Positions 35,617-45,461 of a stretch of 64,000 nt of DNA are shown here, one piece after another (positions within the stretch are counted from its first letter, which is position 1; the number at the start of each line of letters is the position of its first letter). The stretch spans positions 1 through 64,000 of the forward strand of contig NZ_JACVHF010000001.1 of assembly GCF_014502795.1 (NCBI RefSeq), in the 5' to 3' direction. The translations under genes and the position numbers were made by a program. The notes under the pieces are model-generated. The model saw nothing but the letters and a program-made list of their open reading frames with translations. It was not told the DNA's origin and searched no databases. This DNA comes from Heliobacterium chlorum. GTDB lineage: Bacteria > Bacillota > Desulfitobacteriia > Heliobacteriales > Heliobacteriaceae.

Positions 35617-37368
35617 ATGGAAACGCGTATCATCGTAGTTGGTGGCGGTTTGGCGGGTCTGATGGCCGCTATCAAAATCTGCGAAGCTGGAGGGAAAGTT
35701 GACCTCTTTTCCCTTGTATCGGTGAAGCGGTCCCACTCGGTCTGCGCGCAAGGCGGGATCAACGGGGCTGTCAACACTAAAGGTGAAGGCGACTCTACCT
35801 GGGAACACACGGATGACACCATTTATGGCGGTGACTTCCTGGCGAACCAGCCTCCTGTAAAAGCCATGTGTGACGCAGCCCCCGGGATCATCTACATGAT
35901 GGACCGCATGGGCGTTATGTTTAACCGTACTCCGGAAGGTCTGCTCGACTTCCGCCGCTTCGGTGGCACCAAGCACCACCGTACGGCCTTCGCAGGCGCT
36001 ACCACCGGTCAGCAATTACTCTATGCGCTGGACGAACAAGTCCGGAAGTGGGAAGCTGCCGGCCGAGTGACCAAATATGAAAACTGGGACTACCTTTCCT
36101 CGGTTGTCGATGACGAAGGCATCTGCCGTGGTATCGTAGCTCAGAACATGGCTACCATGGAGATCAAAGCTTTCCGCGGTGAGGCTACCATCCTGGCCAC
36201 CGGCGGTATCGGCATGATCTTCGGCCGCTCCACAAACTCGACAATTAACACCGGTTCCCCTCAAGCCTCGGCTTATCAGCAAGGCGCTTTCTATGCTAAC
36301 GGTGAAATGATTCAGGTTCACCCCACTGCCATCCCTGGTGAAGATAAACTGCGCCTTATGTCTGAGTCGGCCCGCGGTGAAGGCGGACGGGTATGGACGT
36401 ATAAAGACGGCAAACCTTGGTACTTCCTCGAAGAATGGTATCCGGCCTACGGTAACCTCGTTCCCCGGGACGTAGCGACCCGTGCCATTCACAAAGTAGT
36501 CTATGAACTGGGCCTCGGCGTTGACGGCAAAGCTCAGGTCTATCTGGACCTGTCCCACATCGACGCGAAAACGCTGGACCGCAAGCTCGGCGGCATTCTC
36601 GAAATCTACGAGAAGTTCGTCGGCGACGATCCGCGCAAAGTGCCCATGAAGATTTTCCCCGGTATGCACTACACCATGGGCGGTCTCTGGACCAACTATG
36701 ACGGCATGACCAACATCCCTGGCCTCTTCGCATCCGGTGAAGCCGAGTATCAATATCACGGTGCCAACCGGTTAGGGGCTAACTCGCTGCTCTCGGCCAT
36801 CTTCGGTGGTATGGTCTCTGGACCTGCAACGATAAAATATGCCAAAGGTCTGAAAAAGTCCTCTGCCGATATCGCCCAATCCATCTTCGACCGCGAGCTC
36901 AAAAAGCAACAGGCCAAGATGGACGAAATCTATCGTCTCAGCGGTACCGAAAATCCCTACGTCATCCAAGCCGAATTGGGCGATATGATGCTCCAACACG
37001 TGACCATTGTCCGGATCAACAAAGACCTCAAAGAAACGGACAACAAGATCCAAGAGCTCATGGCTCGCTGGAAGAAGATCGGTCTGCCCGATACCGGCAA
37101 GTACGCCAACCAATCGGCCATCTTCACCCGCCACGTCTGGAATATGCTTGAACTGGCCCGTGTCATCACCATCGGTGCGCTGAACCGGAACGAAAGCCGC
37201 GGTGCTCACTTCAAGCCTGAATTCCCCGATCGTGACGATGCCAACTGGCTGAAGACGACCAAGGCCAAATGGACGGCTCAAGGTCCCGCCTTCGAATACG
37301 AAGACGTAGATACCTCGATCATCAAACCGCGGCCTCGCCGCTATGATGTCGACAAGGGGGCGAATTAA
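35617..37368 (+). CDS. sdhA: Succinate dehydrogenase/fumarate reductase flavoprotein subunit
   Basis: A 583-residue flavoprotein. The FAD motif GGGLAGLMAAIKICEAGG lies at the N terminus. VKRSHSVCAQGGINGA holds the histidine that covalently binds FAD, and HPTAIPG and ARGEGGRVW the active site. Near the C terminus ARVITIGALNRNESRGAHFKPEFPDRDD is typical. It interconverts succinate and fumarate. In an anaerobe with methylmalonyl-CoA genes downstream the physiological direction may be fumarate reduction; sequence does not decide. Many antisense frames over this gene are shadows. Confidence 0.95.
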   Translation: METRIIVVGGGLAGLMAAIKICEAGGKVDLFSLVSVKRSHSVCAQGGINGAVNTKGEGDSTWEHTDDTIYGGDFLANQPPVKAMCDAAPGIIYMMDRMGVMFNRTPEGLLDFRRFGGTKHHRTAFAGATTGQQLLYALDEQVRKWEAAGRVTKYENWDYLSSVVDDEGICRGIVAQNMATMEIKAFRGEATILATGGIGMIFGRSTNSTINTGSPQASAYQQGAFYANGEMIQVHPTAIPGEDKLRLMSESARGEGGRVWTYKDGKPWYFLEEWYPAYGNLVPRDVATRAIHKVVYELGLGVDGKAQVYLDLSHIDAKTLDRKLGGILEIYEKFVGDDPRKVPMKIFPGMHYTMGGLWTNYDGMTNIPGLFASGEAEYQYHGANRLGANSLLSAIFGGMVSGPATIKYAKGLKKSSADIAQSIFDRELKKQQAKMDEIYRLSGTENPYVIQAELGDMMLQHVTIVRINKDLKETDNKIQELMARWKKIGLPDTGKYANQSAIFTRHVWNMLELARVITIGALNRNESRGAHFKPEFPDRDDANWLKTTKAKWTAQGPAFEYEDVDTSIIKPRPRRYDVDKGAN

Positions 37369-37370
37369 TC

Positions 37371-38117
37371 ATGGCGGAAATGATTCGTCTGCGTGTAAAA
37401 AGACAAGACGGGCCGAACGCCGCTTCCCGTTGGGAAGAGTTTAACATTCCCTATACCAAAAACCTCAACGTCATCGCGATGTTGATGCATATTCAGAAAA
37501 ACCCGGTCATGGCCAACGGTCAAAAGACTACTCCAGTCGTGTTCGAATGCAACTGCCTGGAAGAAGTCTGCGGCGCTTGCAGCATGGTCGTCAACGGCAA
37601 ACCTCGCCAAGCCTGCTCGTCGCTCGTCGATCAACTGAGCCAGCCGATCACCTTGGAGCCCCTTTCCAAGTTCACCCTTATCCGCGACCTACAAGTGGAT
37701 CGGACGAAAATGTTTGAAAACCTGAAAAAGGTAAAAGCATGGATCGACATCGACGGCACCTATGATCTAGGCGCTGGCCCCCGCATGGCAGCTCGGGATC
37801 AAGAGTGGGCTTATCCTCTCTCTCGGTGCATGACTTGTGGCTGTTGTGCCGAATCTTGCCCGAACTTTAACCAGAAGTCGGCCTTCATTGGTCCGGCAGC
37901 CATCTCCCAGGTTCGCCTGTTCAACGCCCATCCTACCGGAGAAATGCAGTCTCATGATCGCCTCGATGCCATCATGGGAGAGGGCGGCATCACTGACTGC
38001 GGCAACGCACAAAACTGCGTCCGCGTCTGCCCAAAAGAAATCCCCTTGACCACGTCGATCGCCGATATGGGCCGTCAGACCGTCAAGCGCTGGATTGATC
38101 GTGCGCTCCGTTCCTAA
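37371..38117 (+). CDS. sdhB: Succinate dehydrogenase/fumarate reductase iron-sulfur subunit
   Basis: A 248-residue protein starting two bases after sdhA. The N-terminal 2Fe-2S domain has CNCLEEVCGACSMVVNGK, and the C-terminal domain CMTCGCCAESCP plus CGNAQNCVRVCPKEIP for the 4Fe-4S and 3Fe-4S clusters. It wires the flavin to the haems. Confidence 0.95.
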   Translation: MAEMIRLRVKRQDGPNAASRWEEFNIPYTKNLNVIAMLMHIQKNPVMANGQKTTPVVFECNCLEEVCGACSMVVNGKPRQACSSLVDQLSQPITLEPLSKFTLIRDLQVDRTKMFENLKKVKAWIDIDGTYDLGAGPRMAARDQEWAYPLSRCMTCGCCAESCPNFNQKSAFIGPAAISQVRLFNAHPTGEMQSHDRLDAIMGEGGITDCGNAQNCVRVCPKEIPLTTSIADMGRQTVKRWIDRALRS

Positions 38118-38137
38118 TCAACTTCTCCAAATACTGG

Positions 38138-38169
38138 CCTAGTTGGGGCAATTGCCCCAGCTAGGTTTT
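38138..38169 (+). terminator. Terminator of sdhCAB
   Basis: CCTAGTTGGGGCAA pairs with TTGCCCCAGCTAGG except for one central mismatch, followed by TTTT. The 260 bp from here to sucC hold no recognisable gene or motif apart from the ribosome site. Confidence 0.7.
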
Positions 38170-38429
38170 CCCTACGCCTACGCCAAGTTTAATCTTACAT
38201 ATATTTCCACCATTTATTCGATTCATGCTTGCCTACAAAGTCCGTACATAAAGATACAGTCAGAAATGTTTTGTCATCGCATAGACGCAGCTCTGATCAC
38301 ATCCTAGACTTAGCACATAATGCGGCAAGCTCCAAATGTCCACTGTTGTCCTTAAGGGAATGCCCTACATGAAGGGTGTATCCTTTTGGTTAATATATCA
38401 ACAGCGAACTAAGGAGGGCTTATTTAACC

Positions 38430-39557
38430 GTGAAGTGTTTTGAGTTCATGGGAAAAGAGATCTTTGCCCAATTCGGCATCCCGGTGCCGCAAGGCCGTAT
38501 GGTCACGACAGCGGAAGAAGCCGAAGGAGTGGCTGCAGAGATCGGCAAACCGGTGGTCATCAAATCCCAAGTTCTTTCTGGAAAACGAGGGAAAGCGGGA
38601 GGCATCAAATTTGCCGATACACCGGCAGAAGCCAAAGCGGCTGCGGCTGACCTTTTGGCGATGACCGTTCAAGGACATCCAGTTCAACGGATTTTGTTGG
38701 AAGAGAAGCTGAAAATCGAATCGGAAATCTATGTGGCTATCACCATCGACGGCGCCGCGAAAGCCCCGGTCATCATTACCTCGGCGAAAGGCGGCATGGA
38801 TATCGAAGAACAAGCAGAGGAAGACATCGTAAAAGTTTATTTGGATGTATTTCTTGGGCTGCAGCCTTTTCTTGCCAAAGATTTAGCTCGCCGAATCGGA
38901 CTTACAGGTAATTTGGCAAAAAGCTATGCCGATATCCTAGAAAAAATGTATAATATTATGGTGAAAAAAGATGCCGAATTGGTCGAAATTAACCCGCTCG
39001 TCATCTCGGGAGATCAAGTGATCGCTGCTGACGCCAAAGTGACCATCGATGACAGCGCCTTGTACCGGCAAAAGGATGTACCTTTTGTGGATGAAGACAT
39101 GACAGAAGTGGAGAAGATGGCCAAAGCCGCTGGGGTTGGATCTTTCGTGGAGTTGGGCGGAAATATCGCTATCATGGCCAACGGCGCTGGTATCACCATG
39201 GGTACCTTAGATATGGTTCAACTCTTCGGCGGTCAGCCGGCCAACTTTATGGACGCCGGCGGCGGCACCGGGGTAGAAGGGACCGCTAAGGCCATCCAAA
39301 TCCTGCTGGCTCAAAATCCTAAAGTGATCTTTATCAACATATTCGGCGGCATCACCCGCTGTGACGATGTGGCCAATGCTCTCGCCTACGTAAAGAAAAA
39401 CATCGGCATTCCTGTACCGGTCGTCGTCCGTATGGTCGGCACCAACCAGGAAGAAGGCGTTCGGATTCTCCGGGAAGTCGGCATCGAGGCGTACCGGGAA
39501 ATGAAAGAGGCCGCACAAAAAGCCGTTGAACTTTCCAAAGCAGGGGAGGAGGTCTAA
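38430..39557 (+). CDS. sucC: Succinyl-CoA synthetase beta subunit
   Basis: A 375-residue ATP-grasp subunit starting at GTG after AAGGAGGG. KPVVIKSQVLSGKRGKAGGI is the nucleotide-binding start, EINPLVISGD the metal site and GGITRCDDVANA the interface motif. With SucD it interconverts succinyl-CoA and succinate with ADP/ATP. Placement directly before the mutase genes suggests that it links succinate made by SdhCAB to methylmalonyl-CoA. GDP versus ADP preference was not assessed. Confidence 0.93.
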   Translation: MKCFEFMGKEIFAQFGIPVPQGRMVTTAEEAEGVAAEIGKPVVIKSQVLSGKRGKAGGIKFADTPAEAKAAAADLLAMTVQGHPVQRILLEEKLKIESEIYVAITIDGAAKAPVIITSAKGGMDIEEQAEEDIVKVYLDVFLGLQPFLAKDLARRIGLTGNLAKSYADILEKMYNIMVKKDAELVEINPLVISGDQVIAADAKVTIDDSALYRQKDVPFVDEDMTEVEKMAKAAGVGSFVELGGNIAIMANGAGITMGTLDMVQLFGGQPANFMDAGGGTGVEGTAKAIQILLAQNPKVIFINIFGGITRCDDVANALAYVKKNIGIPVPVVVRMVGTNQEEGVRILREVGIEAYREMKEAAQKAVELSKAGEEV

Positions 39558-39559
39558 TC

Positions 39560-40429
39560 ATGGCGATACTGGTGGATGCAAGTTCCAAAGTGTTGATTCA
39601 AGGGATTACGGGCAAACAGGGGACCTTTCACTTAAAGCAAATGCTTCCCTTTGGCACGGATGTGGTCGCTGGAGTAGCTCCCGGCAAAGGCGGCGGTGTA
39701 CACGAAGGTGTACCGCTCTACAACACGGTGTACGAAGCGTGTGAACACCATGCCATAGATGCGACGGTACTCTTTATTCCGGCCGCTTATTGCAAAGACG
39801 CAGCCTTGGAAGCCATTGAAGCAGGCATCAAAGTCATCGTCATCATCACCGAACATATTCCCGTTCAGGATGAGTTAATCATAGTCAACCGGGCCAAACT
39901 GAAGGATGCGGTGATTATAGGACCGAATACCTTTGGGATGGCGTCCTGGAAATGTAAATTGGGGATTCTCCCCAACATCGCCTTCTCTCCTGGGCCGGTT
40001 GGCGTTGTGGCCCGTTCGGGCACCTTGACCTACGAAATCGTCGGCTCGCTGACGAATATCGGTATCGGTCAAACGAGTGTCGTCGGCCTCGGCGGAGACC
40101 GTGTTCCGGGTTCAACATTTGTGGATATGCTCAAGCGTTTTGAAGCTGATGAAGCGACCCAAGTGGTCGTTCTCGTCGGGGAAATCGGCGGCAACGCAGA
40201 AGAAGAAGCAGCCGAGTACATCAAAACGATGAGCAAGCCTGTCGTCGCATACCTGGCCGGGAAGAGCGCACCTCCGGGTAAGCGCATGGGTCATGCAGGG
40301 GCGATCATTGAGCGGGGCAAGGGCACTTACGAAGGTAAAGTACAGGCTTTGACCGCCGCCGGAGCGCAAGTGGCCACCTTCCCCTACGAAGTCGTAGAAA
40401 AGGTTCAGCAGTTGATCCGACGGTCCTAG
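39560..40429 (+). CDS. sucD: Succinyl-CoA synthetase alpha subunit
   Basis: A 289-residue subunit two bases after suc[12 protein letters not shown] is the CoA-binding motif, and the phosphohistidine lies in GHAGAII near residue 246. It forms the heterodimeric or heterotetrameric enzyme with SucC. Confidence 0.95.
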   Translation: MAILVDASSKVLIQGITGKQGTFHLKQMLPFGTDVVAGVAPGKGGGVHEGVPLYNTVYEACEHHAIDATVLFIPAAYCKDAALEAIEAGIKVIVIITEHIPVQDELIIVNRAKLKDAVIIGPNTFGMASWKCKLGILPNIAFSPGPVGVVARSGTLTYEIVGSLTNIGIGQTSVVGLGGDRVPGSTFVDMLKRFEADEATQVVVLVGEIGGNAEEEAAEYIKTMSKPVVAYLAGKSAPPGKRMGHAGAIIERGKGTYEGKVQALTAAGAQVATFPYEVVEKVQQLIRRS

Positions 40430-40436
40430 AAAAATC

Positions 40437-40471
40437 GCGCAGTCACAGCGGGTTATCCGTTGTGACTGCGC
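40437..40471 (+). terminator. Intercistronic hairpin between sucD and mutase
   Basis: A 15-bp stem, GCGCAGTCACAGCGG / CCGTTGTGACTGCGC, with a 5-nt loop. On the + strand an A-rich stretch, not a T run, follows, so it more likely stabilises or attenuates the transcript than ends it. A T run exists only on the minus strand. Confidence 0.5.
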
Positions 40472-40565
40472 AGAAAAAAGAAGACTGGTCTCGGACAACA
40501 GGGGCGATCCACGGGCGAGAAGGAACCAAGTTGTTTCCTCACATCGAAAGGAGGGTTTTCGGTTC

Positions 40566-42239
40566 GTGTTTGATTCGGAAAAAATCGCACAAATCGGCGA
40601 AGCCAAAGCAAAATGGCAAGAAAACACCCTGGCGAAAGTGGTAAAGAAAAACCCGGAACGCCAGCCCGAGTTTAAGACTGACTCCGGCATTACGATGAAC
40701 ACATTATACACTCCGGAAGACGTAGCCGACCTCGACTACGCCAATGACTTAGGATTCCCTGGGGAATACCCCTTTACCCGTGGTGTACAGCCGAACATGT
40801 ACCGTGGCCGTCACTGGACCATGCGCCAGTATGCTGGATTCGGCACTGCCGAGCAGACGAACGAGCGCTTCCGTTACCTCTTAGACCAAGGGCAAACCGG
40901 TCTGTCCTGCGCTTTTGACCTGCCGACTCAAATCGGCTACGACTCTGACGACGACCTTTCCCAAGGGGAAATCGGTAAAGTCGGCGTTGCCATCGATACC
41001 ATGGCAGACATGGAAATCCTCTTCAACAGCATCCCTCTGGATAAAGTCTCTACGTCCATGACCATCAACGCACCTGCAGCTGTGTTGCTGGCCATGTACA
41101 TCGCTGTTGCTGAAAAGCAGGGCGTTTCATCCGATAAAATCTCCGGTACCATCCAGAACGATATCTTGAAAGAGTATATCGCTCGTGGTACCTATATTTT
41201 CCCTCCCGCACCTTCCATGCGCCTGATTACGGACATCTTTGCGTACTGTGCCGAGAAAGTTCCTAACTGGAACACCATCTCCATCTCGGGCTATCACATT
41301 CGTGAAGCCGGTTCCAGCGCGGCCCAAGAAATCGCCTTCACCTTGGCTGACGGCGTCGCTTACGTCCAAGCAGCTATCAACGCTGGTTTGGATGTAGACA
41401 AGTTTGCCCCCCGTCTCTCCTTCTTCTTTAACTCCCACATGAACTTCTTCGAAGAAATCGCTAAATTCCGCGCCGCTCGCCGCATCTGGGCCAAGATCAT
41501 GAAGGAGCGTTTTGGAGCTAAGAACCCTCGTTCCTGGGCGCTTCGCTTCCACACCCAGACCGCCGGCAGTACCTTGACGGCACAACAACCGAACGTAAAC
41601 ATCATGCGCGTCGCTTTCCAAGCCTTGGCGGCAGCACTTGGCGGTACCCAATCCCTGCACACCAACTCCAAAGACGAAGCCCTGGCTCTCCCCAACGAAG
41701 AGTCTGTGCTCATCGCCTTGCGGACGCAGCAGGTCGTTGGTTACGAGATCAACGCAGCCGATGTAGTTGATCCGCTCGGTGGTTCCTACTATGTAGAATC
41801 GCTGACGAATCAACTGGAAGCCAAAGCGATGGAATATATTCAAAAAATCGACGACCTGGGCGGGGCTCCCAACGCGATCGAATACATGCAGCGTGAGATC
41901 CAAGCCAGCGCGTACCGCTACCAGAAATCGGTTGAAAACGGCGAAACTATCGTCATCGGCGTCAACAAGTTCCAGATGAAAGAAGAGCCGCCCAAAGGCC
42001 TGCTGAAAGTTGATCCGGCTCTCGGCGAGTCTCAAAAGGCGAAGCTGAAAAAGGTCAAGGAATCTCGGGACAACGCCGCTGTCGAAGCTGCTTTGGCTCG
42101 CGTGAAAGCAGCCGCCGAAGGTAACGAAAACCTCATGCCGCCCATTATTGAAGCCGTGAAAGCGTATGCTTCCCTCGGCGAAATCTGTGGTGTGCTGCGG
42201 AACGTATTCGGCGAATATCGTCAACAAATCATTTTCTAG
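40566..42239 (+). CDS. Methylmalonyl-CoA mutase, catalytic (large) subunit
   Basis: A 557-residue TIM-barrel subunit starting at GTG, ten bases after [43 protein letters not shown] and the active-site region [19 protein letters not shown] are hallmarks. Length matches the split type in which the cobalamin-binding domain is a separate protein, here encoded next. It isomerises succinyl-CoA and (R)-methylmalonyl-CoA with adenosylcobalamin. No MeaB-type chaperone GTPase gene lies in the cluster. Confidence 0.93.
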   Translation: MFDSEKIAQIGEAKAKWQENTLAKVVKKNPERQPEFKTDSGITMNTLYTPEDVADLDYANDLGFPGEYPFTRGVQPNMYRGRHWTMRQYAGFGTAEQTNERFRYLLDQGQTGLSCAFDLPTQIGYDSDDDLSQGEIGKVGVAIDTMADMEILFNSIPLDKVSTSMTINAPAAVLLAMYIAVAEKQGVSSDKISGTIQNDILKEYIARGTYIFPPAPSMRLITDIFAYCAEKVPNWNTISISGYHIREAGSSAAQEIAFTLADGVAYVQAAINAGLDVDKFAPRLSFFFNSHMNFFEEIAKFRAARRIWAKIMKERFGAKNPRSWALRFHTQTAGSTLTAQQPNVNIMRVAFQALAAALGGTQSLHTNSKDEALALPNEESVLIALRTQQVVGYEINAADVVDPLGGSYYVESLTNQLEAKAMEYIQKIDDLGGAPNAIEYMQREIQASAYRYQKSVENGETIVIGVNKFQMKEEPPKGLLKVDPALGESQKAKLKKVKESRDNAAVEAALARVKAAAEGNENLMPPIIEAVKAYASLGEICGVLRNVFGEYRQQIIF

Positions 42240-42259
42240 TAGAGGAGGGTCGCTGAAAC

Positions 42260-42664
42260 ATGGAAAAGAAACCGATTCGCGTAGTTGTGGCTAAACCGGG
42301 ACTTGACGGTCATGACCGTGGCGCCAAAGTGGTCGCCCAAGCTCTGCGGGACGCAGGGATGGAAGTCATCTATACAGGACTTCGTCAGACACCAGCTCAA
42401 ATCGTGGAAGTGGCCATCCAGGAAGACGCTCAAGTAGTCGCGCTCAGCTCACTTTCCGGCGCTCATATGGCCCTGTTCCCACAGGTGGTCAAGGGTCTGC
42501 AGGCCGAAGGGCTCAATGACGTCCTCGTCCTTGGCGGCGGCGTGATCCCTGACGATGACATCCCCGGCCTGAAAGAAGCCGGTGTAGCTGAGATCTTCAC
42601 GCCTGGTACCGACACTCGGGATATCGTGAAGTACATCGAAGCTCACTTCAACGGGGGAAAATAA
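42260..42664 (+). CDS. Methylmalonyl-CoA mutase, cobalamin-binding (small) subunit
   Basis: A 134-residue B12-binding domain. The DxHxxG motif is [10 protein letters not shown], with the usual [12 protein letters not shown] and [10 protein letters not shown] segments. It supplies the cofactor to the large subunit encoded just upstream. One base separates it from the epimerase. Confidence 0.93.
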   Translation: MEKKPIRVVVAKPGLDGHDRGAKVVAQALRDAGMEVIYTGLRQTPAQIVEVAIQEDAQVVALSSLSGAHMALFPQVVKGLQAEGLNDVLVLGGGVIPDDDIPGLKEAGVAEIFTPGTDTRDIVKYIEAHFNGGK

Positions 42665-42665
42665 G

Positions 42666-43085
42666 ATGGCTGAAATTCTGCACATTGATCATATCGGCAT
42701 CGCTGTGAAGGATCTGAAGGCGGCTATCGCCTTTTACGAGAATGTGATCGGCATCAAGTGTACCTCCGTCGAAGAGGTGCCGGAACAAAAAGTGCGCGTC
42801 GCTTTCCTTCCTTCCGGTGATGCAGAAGTGGAACTGCTCGAATCGACCGATCCGGAAGGTCCTATCGCCAAATTCATCGAGAAAAACGGTGAAGGTATCC
42901 AACACGTGGCATATCGCGTCGACGACTTGGAAGCCAAGCTGGCTGAACTGAAAGCAGCCGGTGTGCGTCTCATCGACGAGAAACCCCGTCGTGGTGCCGG
43001 CGGTGCGGACATTGCTTTCCTCCATCCGAAAGGCACCTTCGGTCACTTGGTGGAACTTTGCCAGCGTCCCGGAAAATTAAAATAG
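42666..43085 (+). CDS. mce: Methylmalonyl-CoA epimerase
   Basis: A 139-residue vicinal-oxygen-chelate protein. HIDHIGIAVKDL at the N terminus, QHVAYRVDDL in the middle and GHLVELCQ at the end supply the metal ligands. It converts (R)- and (S)-methylmalonyl-CoA, joining the mutase to the carboxytransferase encoded next. Confidence 0.93.
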   Translation: MAEILHIDHIGIAVKDLKAAIAFYENVIGIKCTSVEEVPEQKVRVAFLPSGDAEVELLESTDPEGPIAKFIEKNGEGIQHVAYRVDDLEAKLAELKAAGVRLIDEKPRRGAGGADIAFLHPKGTFGHLVELCQRPGKLK

Positions 43086-43151
43086 GATCCTCATCGGACC
43101 ACATAAATCAACCAAAACAGGCGTATTGAAGATTTGGGAGGGATCAATCCC

Positions 43152-44687
43152 TTGAGCATGCAAGAGCGTTTGGCGCAATTGGAAAAATATCGTGAGAAGA
43201 TCAAACAGGGCGGCGGTAAAAAACGGATTGAAAAGCAACATGAATCCGGTAAGTTAACCGCCCGGGAACGGATCGAAGCATTTTTAGACCCCGGATCCTT
43301 TACCGAAATCGGTGTCTTTGTCGGCGAAAGTAACTTTGACAAGCTGGAAAACCCTGGTGAAGGCGTCGTCGTCGGTCACGGTACCGTAGATGGTCGCTTA
43401 GTATATGTATACGCCCAAGACTTCACCGTTTCTGGGGGCTCCTTGTCGAAAGCCCACGCTGACAAGATCTGCAAAGTGATGGACCTGGCCCTGAAAAACG
43501 GTGCTCCTTGCATCGGCATGAATGATTCCGGTGGCGCTCGGATTCAACAAGGTGTGGACGCTTTGGAAGGATACGGCAACATCTTCTACCGCAACACTAT
43601 TTCCTCCGGCGTCGTGCCTCAACTTTCTGCCATCCTCGGCCCCTGTGCCGGCGGTGCCGTCTATTCGCCTGCCCTGACCGACTTCATCTTCATGGTCGAT
43701 GGCATCTCCCGCATGTTTATTACCGGACCGCAAGTCATTAAGGCGGTTACCGGTGAAGACGTATCACCGGAAGAACTGGGCGGCGCTCTGACCCACAACC
43801 AAAAGTCCGGTGTGGCCCACTTCATGGCTGAAAGCGAACTGGAATGCTTTGAGCAAATGAGAACTCTCCTGTCTTACCTGCCCTCGAACAACATGGAAGA
43901 GCCGCCCATGGCAGATCCCGTCGGTCCGGAAGGCGAACCGGAAGAAATCATGACCATCGTCCCCGATAACCCGAACCAAGGGTATGACATTCGGGAAGTG
44001 CTGGTGCGCATCGTTGACGCCGGTTCCTTCTTTGAAGTTCAACCGCTCTTCGCACCGAACGGCATCACCGCTTTTGCTCGCCTGAACGGTCGTCCCGTCG
44101 GTATCCTGGCTAACCAGCCGAGAGTACTCGCCGGTTGCCTGGACATCGATGTCTCCGACAAACTGGCTCGTTTTGTCCGCTTCTGCAATGCCTTCAATAT
44201 CCCTCTGCTGACCTTTGAAGACGTACCGGGCTTCCTGCCTGGCACCAATCAGGAATACGGCGGCATCATCCGCCACGGCGCTAAGATGCTCTATGCCTAT
44301 TCGGAAGCTTCCGTTCCGAAGATTACCATCATCCTGCGCAAAGCCTATGGCGGCGCCTATTTGGCCATGTGTGCCAAACCCCTTGGCGCCGATATGGTCT
44401 TTGCCTGGCCGACAGCGGAAATCGCCGTTATGGGTCCTGATGGCGCTGCGAACATCATCTACCGCAAAGAGATCGAAGCGGCGGAAGATCCCATCGCCAA
44501 ACGCAAAGAGATGGCTGATCGCTACCGTGATGAAGTCTCCAATCCTTTTATCGCCTGTGCTCGTGGCTATGTGGAAGACATCCTCGATCCGCGGGAAACT
44601 CGCAGTCGCTTGATCGCCGCCTTGGACGCCCTGGCAACCAAACGCGAGAGCCGGCCGCGTAAGAAAAACGGAAACATCCCGGTCTAA
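43152..44687 (+). CDS. mmdA: Methylmalonyl-CoA carboxytransferase 12S subunit
   Basis: A 511-residue acyl-CoA carboxyltransferase with two crotonase-like halves. TTG 43152 is preferred over the longer frame from 43134, because GGGAGGG lies at 43136-43142. GSLSKAHADKICKVMDLA, NDSGGARIQQGVDALEGYG and RKAYGGAYLAMCAKPLGADM are typical. It moves a carboxyl between biotin and propionyl/methylmalonyl-CoA. It could belong to a Na+-pumping decarboxylase, but no membrane beta subunit is present and the 5S subunit is, which favours transcarboxylase. Confidence 0.88.
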   Translation: MSMQERLAQLEKYREKIKQGGGKKRIEKQHESGKLTARERIEAFLDPGSFTEIGVFVGESNFDKLENPGEGVVVGHGTVDGRLVYVYAQDFTVSGGSLSKAHADKICKVMDLALKNGAPCIGMNDSGGARIQQGVDALEGYGNIFYRNTISSGVVPQLSAILGPCAGGAVYSPALTDFIFMVDGISRMFITGPQVIKAVTGEDVSPEELGGALTHNQKSGVAHFMAESELECFEQMRTLLSYLPSNNMEEPPMADPVGPEGEPEEIMTIVPDNPNQGYDIREVLVRIVDAGSFFEVQPLFAPNGITAFARLNGRPVGILANQPRVLAGCLDIDVSDKLARFVRFCNAFNIPLLTFEDVPGFLPGTNQEYGGIIRHGAKMLYAYSEASVPKITIILRKAYGGAYLAMCAKPLGADMVFAWPTAEIAVMGPDGAANIIYRKEIEAAEDPIAKRKEMADRYRDEVSNPFIACARGYVEDILDPRETRSRLIAALDALATKRESRPRKKNGNIPV

Positions 44688-44693
44688 GCTCCT

Positions 44694-44711
44694 GGAGGTG
44701 GAATCACCTCC
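44694..44711 (+). promoter_or_regulatory. Inverted repeat over a ribosome site
   Basis: GGAGGTG (44694-44700), GAAT, CACCTCC (44705-44711): a perfect 7-bp hairpin whose 5' arm is a consensus Shine-Dalgarno sequence. It could block translation of the frame that opens at 44714. Confidence 0.5.
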
Positions 44712-44713
44712 CT

Positions 44714-45004
44714 TTGGGAAAGGGGTTGGGTAACGAAAACATGCTGAATCGTGATCGTACACGTCGACGTCAAGCAGCTGTCGCCGCCGTCATGTCCGCC
44801 ATCGGATACCAGATGTCCAGCATGCGCAGGCGCGGAAGAATTGTCGGCAGTCAAGGAACACCTCGCTCCGCTTGGACTGGCCGAACTGACTGGAAGATTA
44901 CCGGTCTTGCAGAAGCCTTGGGGCAACGAGACAATGAAACTCCGGTAGAGGAGATTGCCAGGCAGATCGCAGCTCGAATGCCTGACAGCGGGAGGGAAAT
45001 ATTT
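44714..45004 (+). CDS. Upstream in-frame segment of the biotin subunit, possible small carboxylase subunit
   Basis: An open frame (TTG 44714 or ATG 44741) runs without a stop into the biotin protein. Its AAVAAVMSAIGYQMSS and WKITGLAEALGQR parts weakly resemble the 60-100-residue small subunit often encoded here in propionyl/methylmalonyl-CoA operons. A second frame (44751-44948) also looks partly coding (AVKEHLAPLGLAELTGRL), so an ancient or real frameshift is possible. Whether it is translated, fused, or decayed cannot be settled from sequence. Confidence 0.3.
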
Positions 45005-45412
45005 GTGAAAAGATTCAAGGTTCGCGTTGACAACCAAATGTTCTATGTAGAAGTCGAAGAAATTCCCGGTGAAGGTGCCATGGCTGCTCCGGCTGTTGCA
45101 ACTGCTCCGGTTGCCCGAGTCGCTGCTCCGGCTCCGAAAGCCGCTCCAGCGCCGAAGGCGGCTGCGGCTCCCAAAGCCCCGAAAGCGGCTCCGGCTGGCG
45201 GCGGCGGAATGACCGCTCCCATGCCCGGCACCATCTTAGATGTACGGAAGAACGTCGGCGATGTTGTTAAGGCCGGCGAAACCGTATTGATCCTCGAAGC
45301 CATGAAAATGGAAAACGAAATCCAGGCTGATCGTGCAGGTACTATTGCCGAGATCCGTGTGAAAAAAGGTCAGGCAGTAAGCGCCGGCGAGGTCCTGGTC
45401 GTCATTGAGTAA
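45005..45412 (+). CDS. Biotin carboxyl carrier subunit of methylmalonyl-CoA carboxytransferase (1.3S)
   Basis: A 135-residue biotin protein. GTG 45005 follows GGAGGG by eight bases. Residues 1-24 form a short strand-rich head, 25-64 an Ala/Pro/Lys linker, and 65-135 a biotinyl domain with Lys101 in EAMKMENE. It carries CO2 between the 5S and 12S subunits. The same frame continues upstream to 44714, so a longer form of up to 232 residues is possible. Confidence 0.85.
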   Translation: MKRFKVRVDNQMFYVEVEEIPGEGAMAAPAVATAPVARVAAPAPKAAPAPKAAAAPKAPKAAPAGGGGMTAPMPGTILDVRKNVGDVVKAGETVLILEAMKMENEIQADRAGTIAEIRVKKGQAVSAGEVLVVIE

Positions 45413-45461
45413 CCGGAAAAGAGGAACATCGACCCAGCCGAAGGGCAGGAAGGAGTCGAAC

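Noticed and set aside
36016..36759. 247-codon minus-strand frame within sdhA
   Set aside because: It is an antisense shadow of a strongly biased coding frame; the same applies to the long minus frames over the mutase, 12S and 5S genes.
38170..38429. Possible cobalamin riboswitch before the sucCD/mutase block
   Set aside because: No B12-box sequence or surrounding conserved motifs were found in this spacer or between sucD and the mutase.
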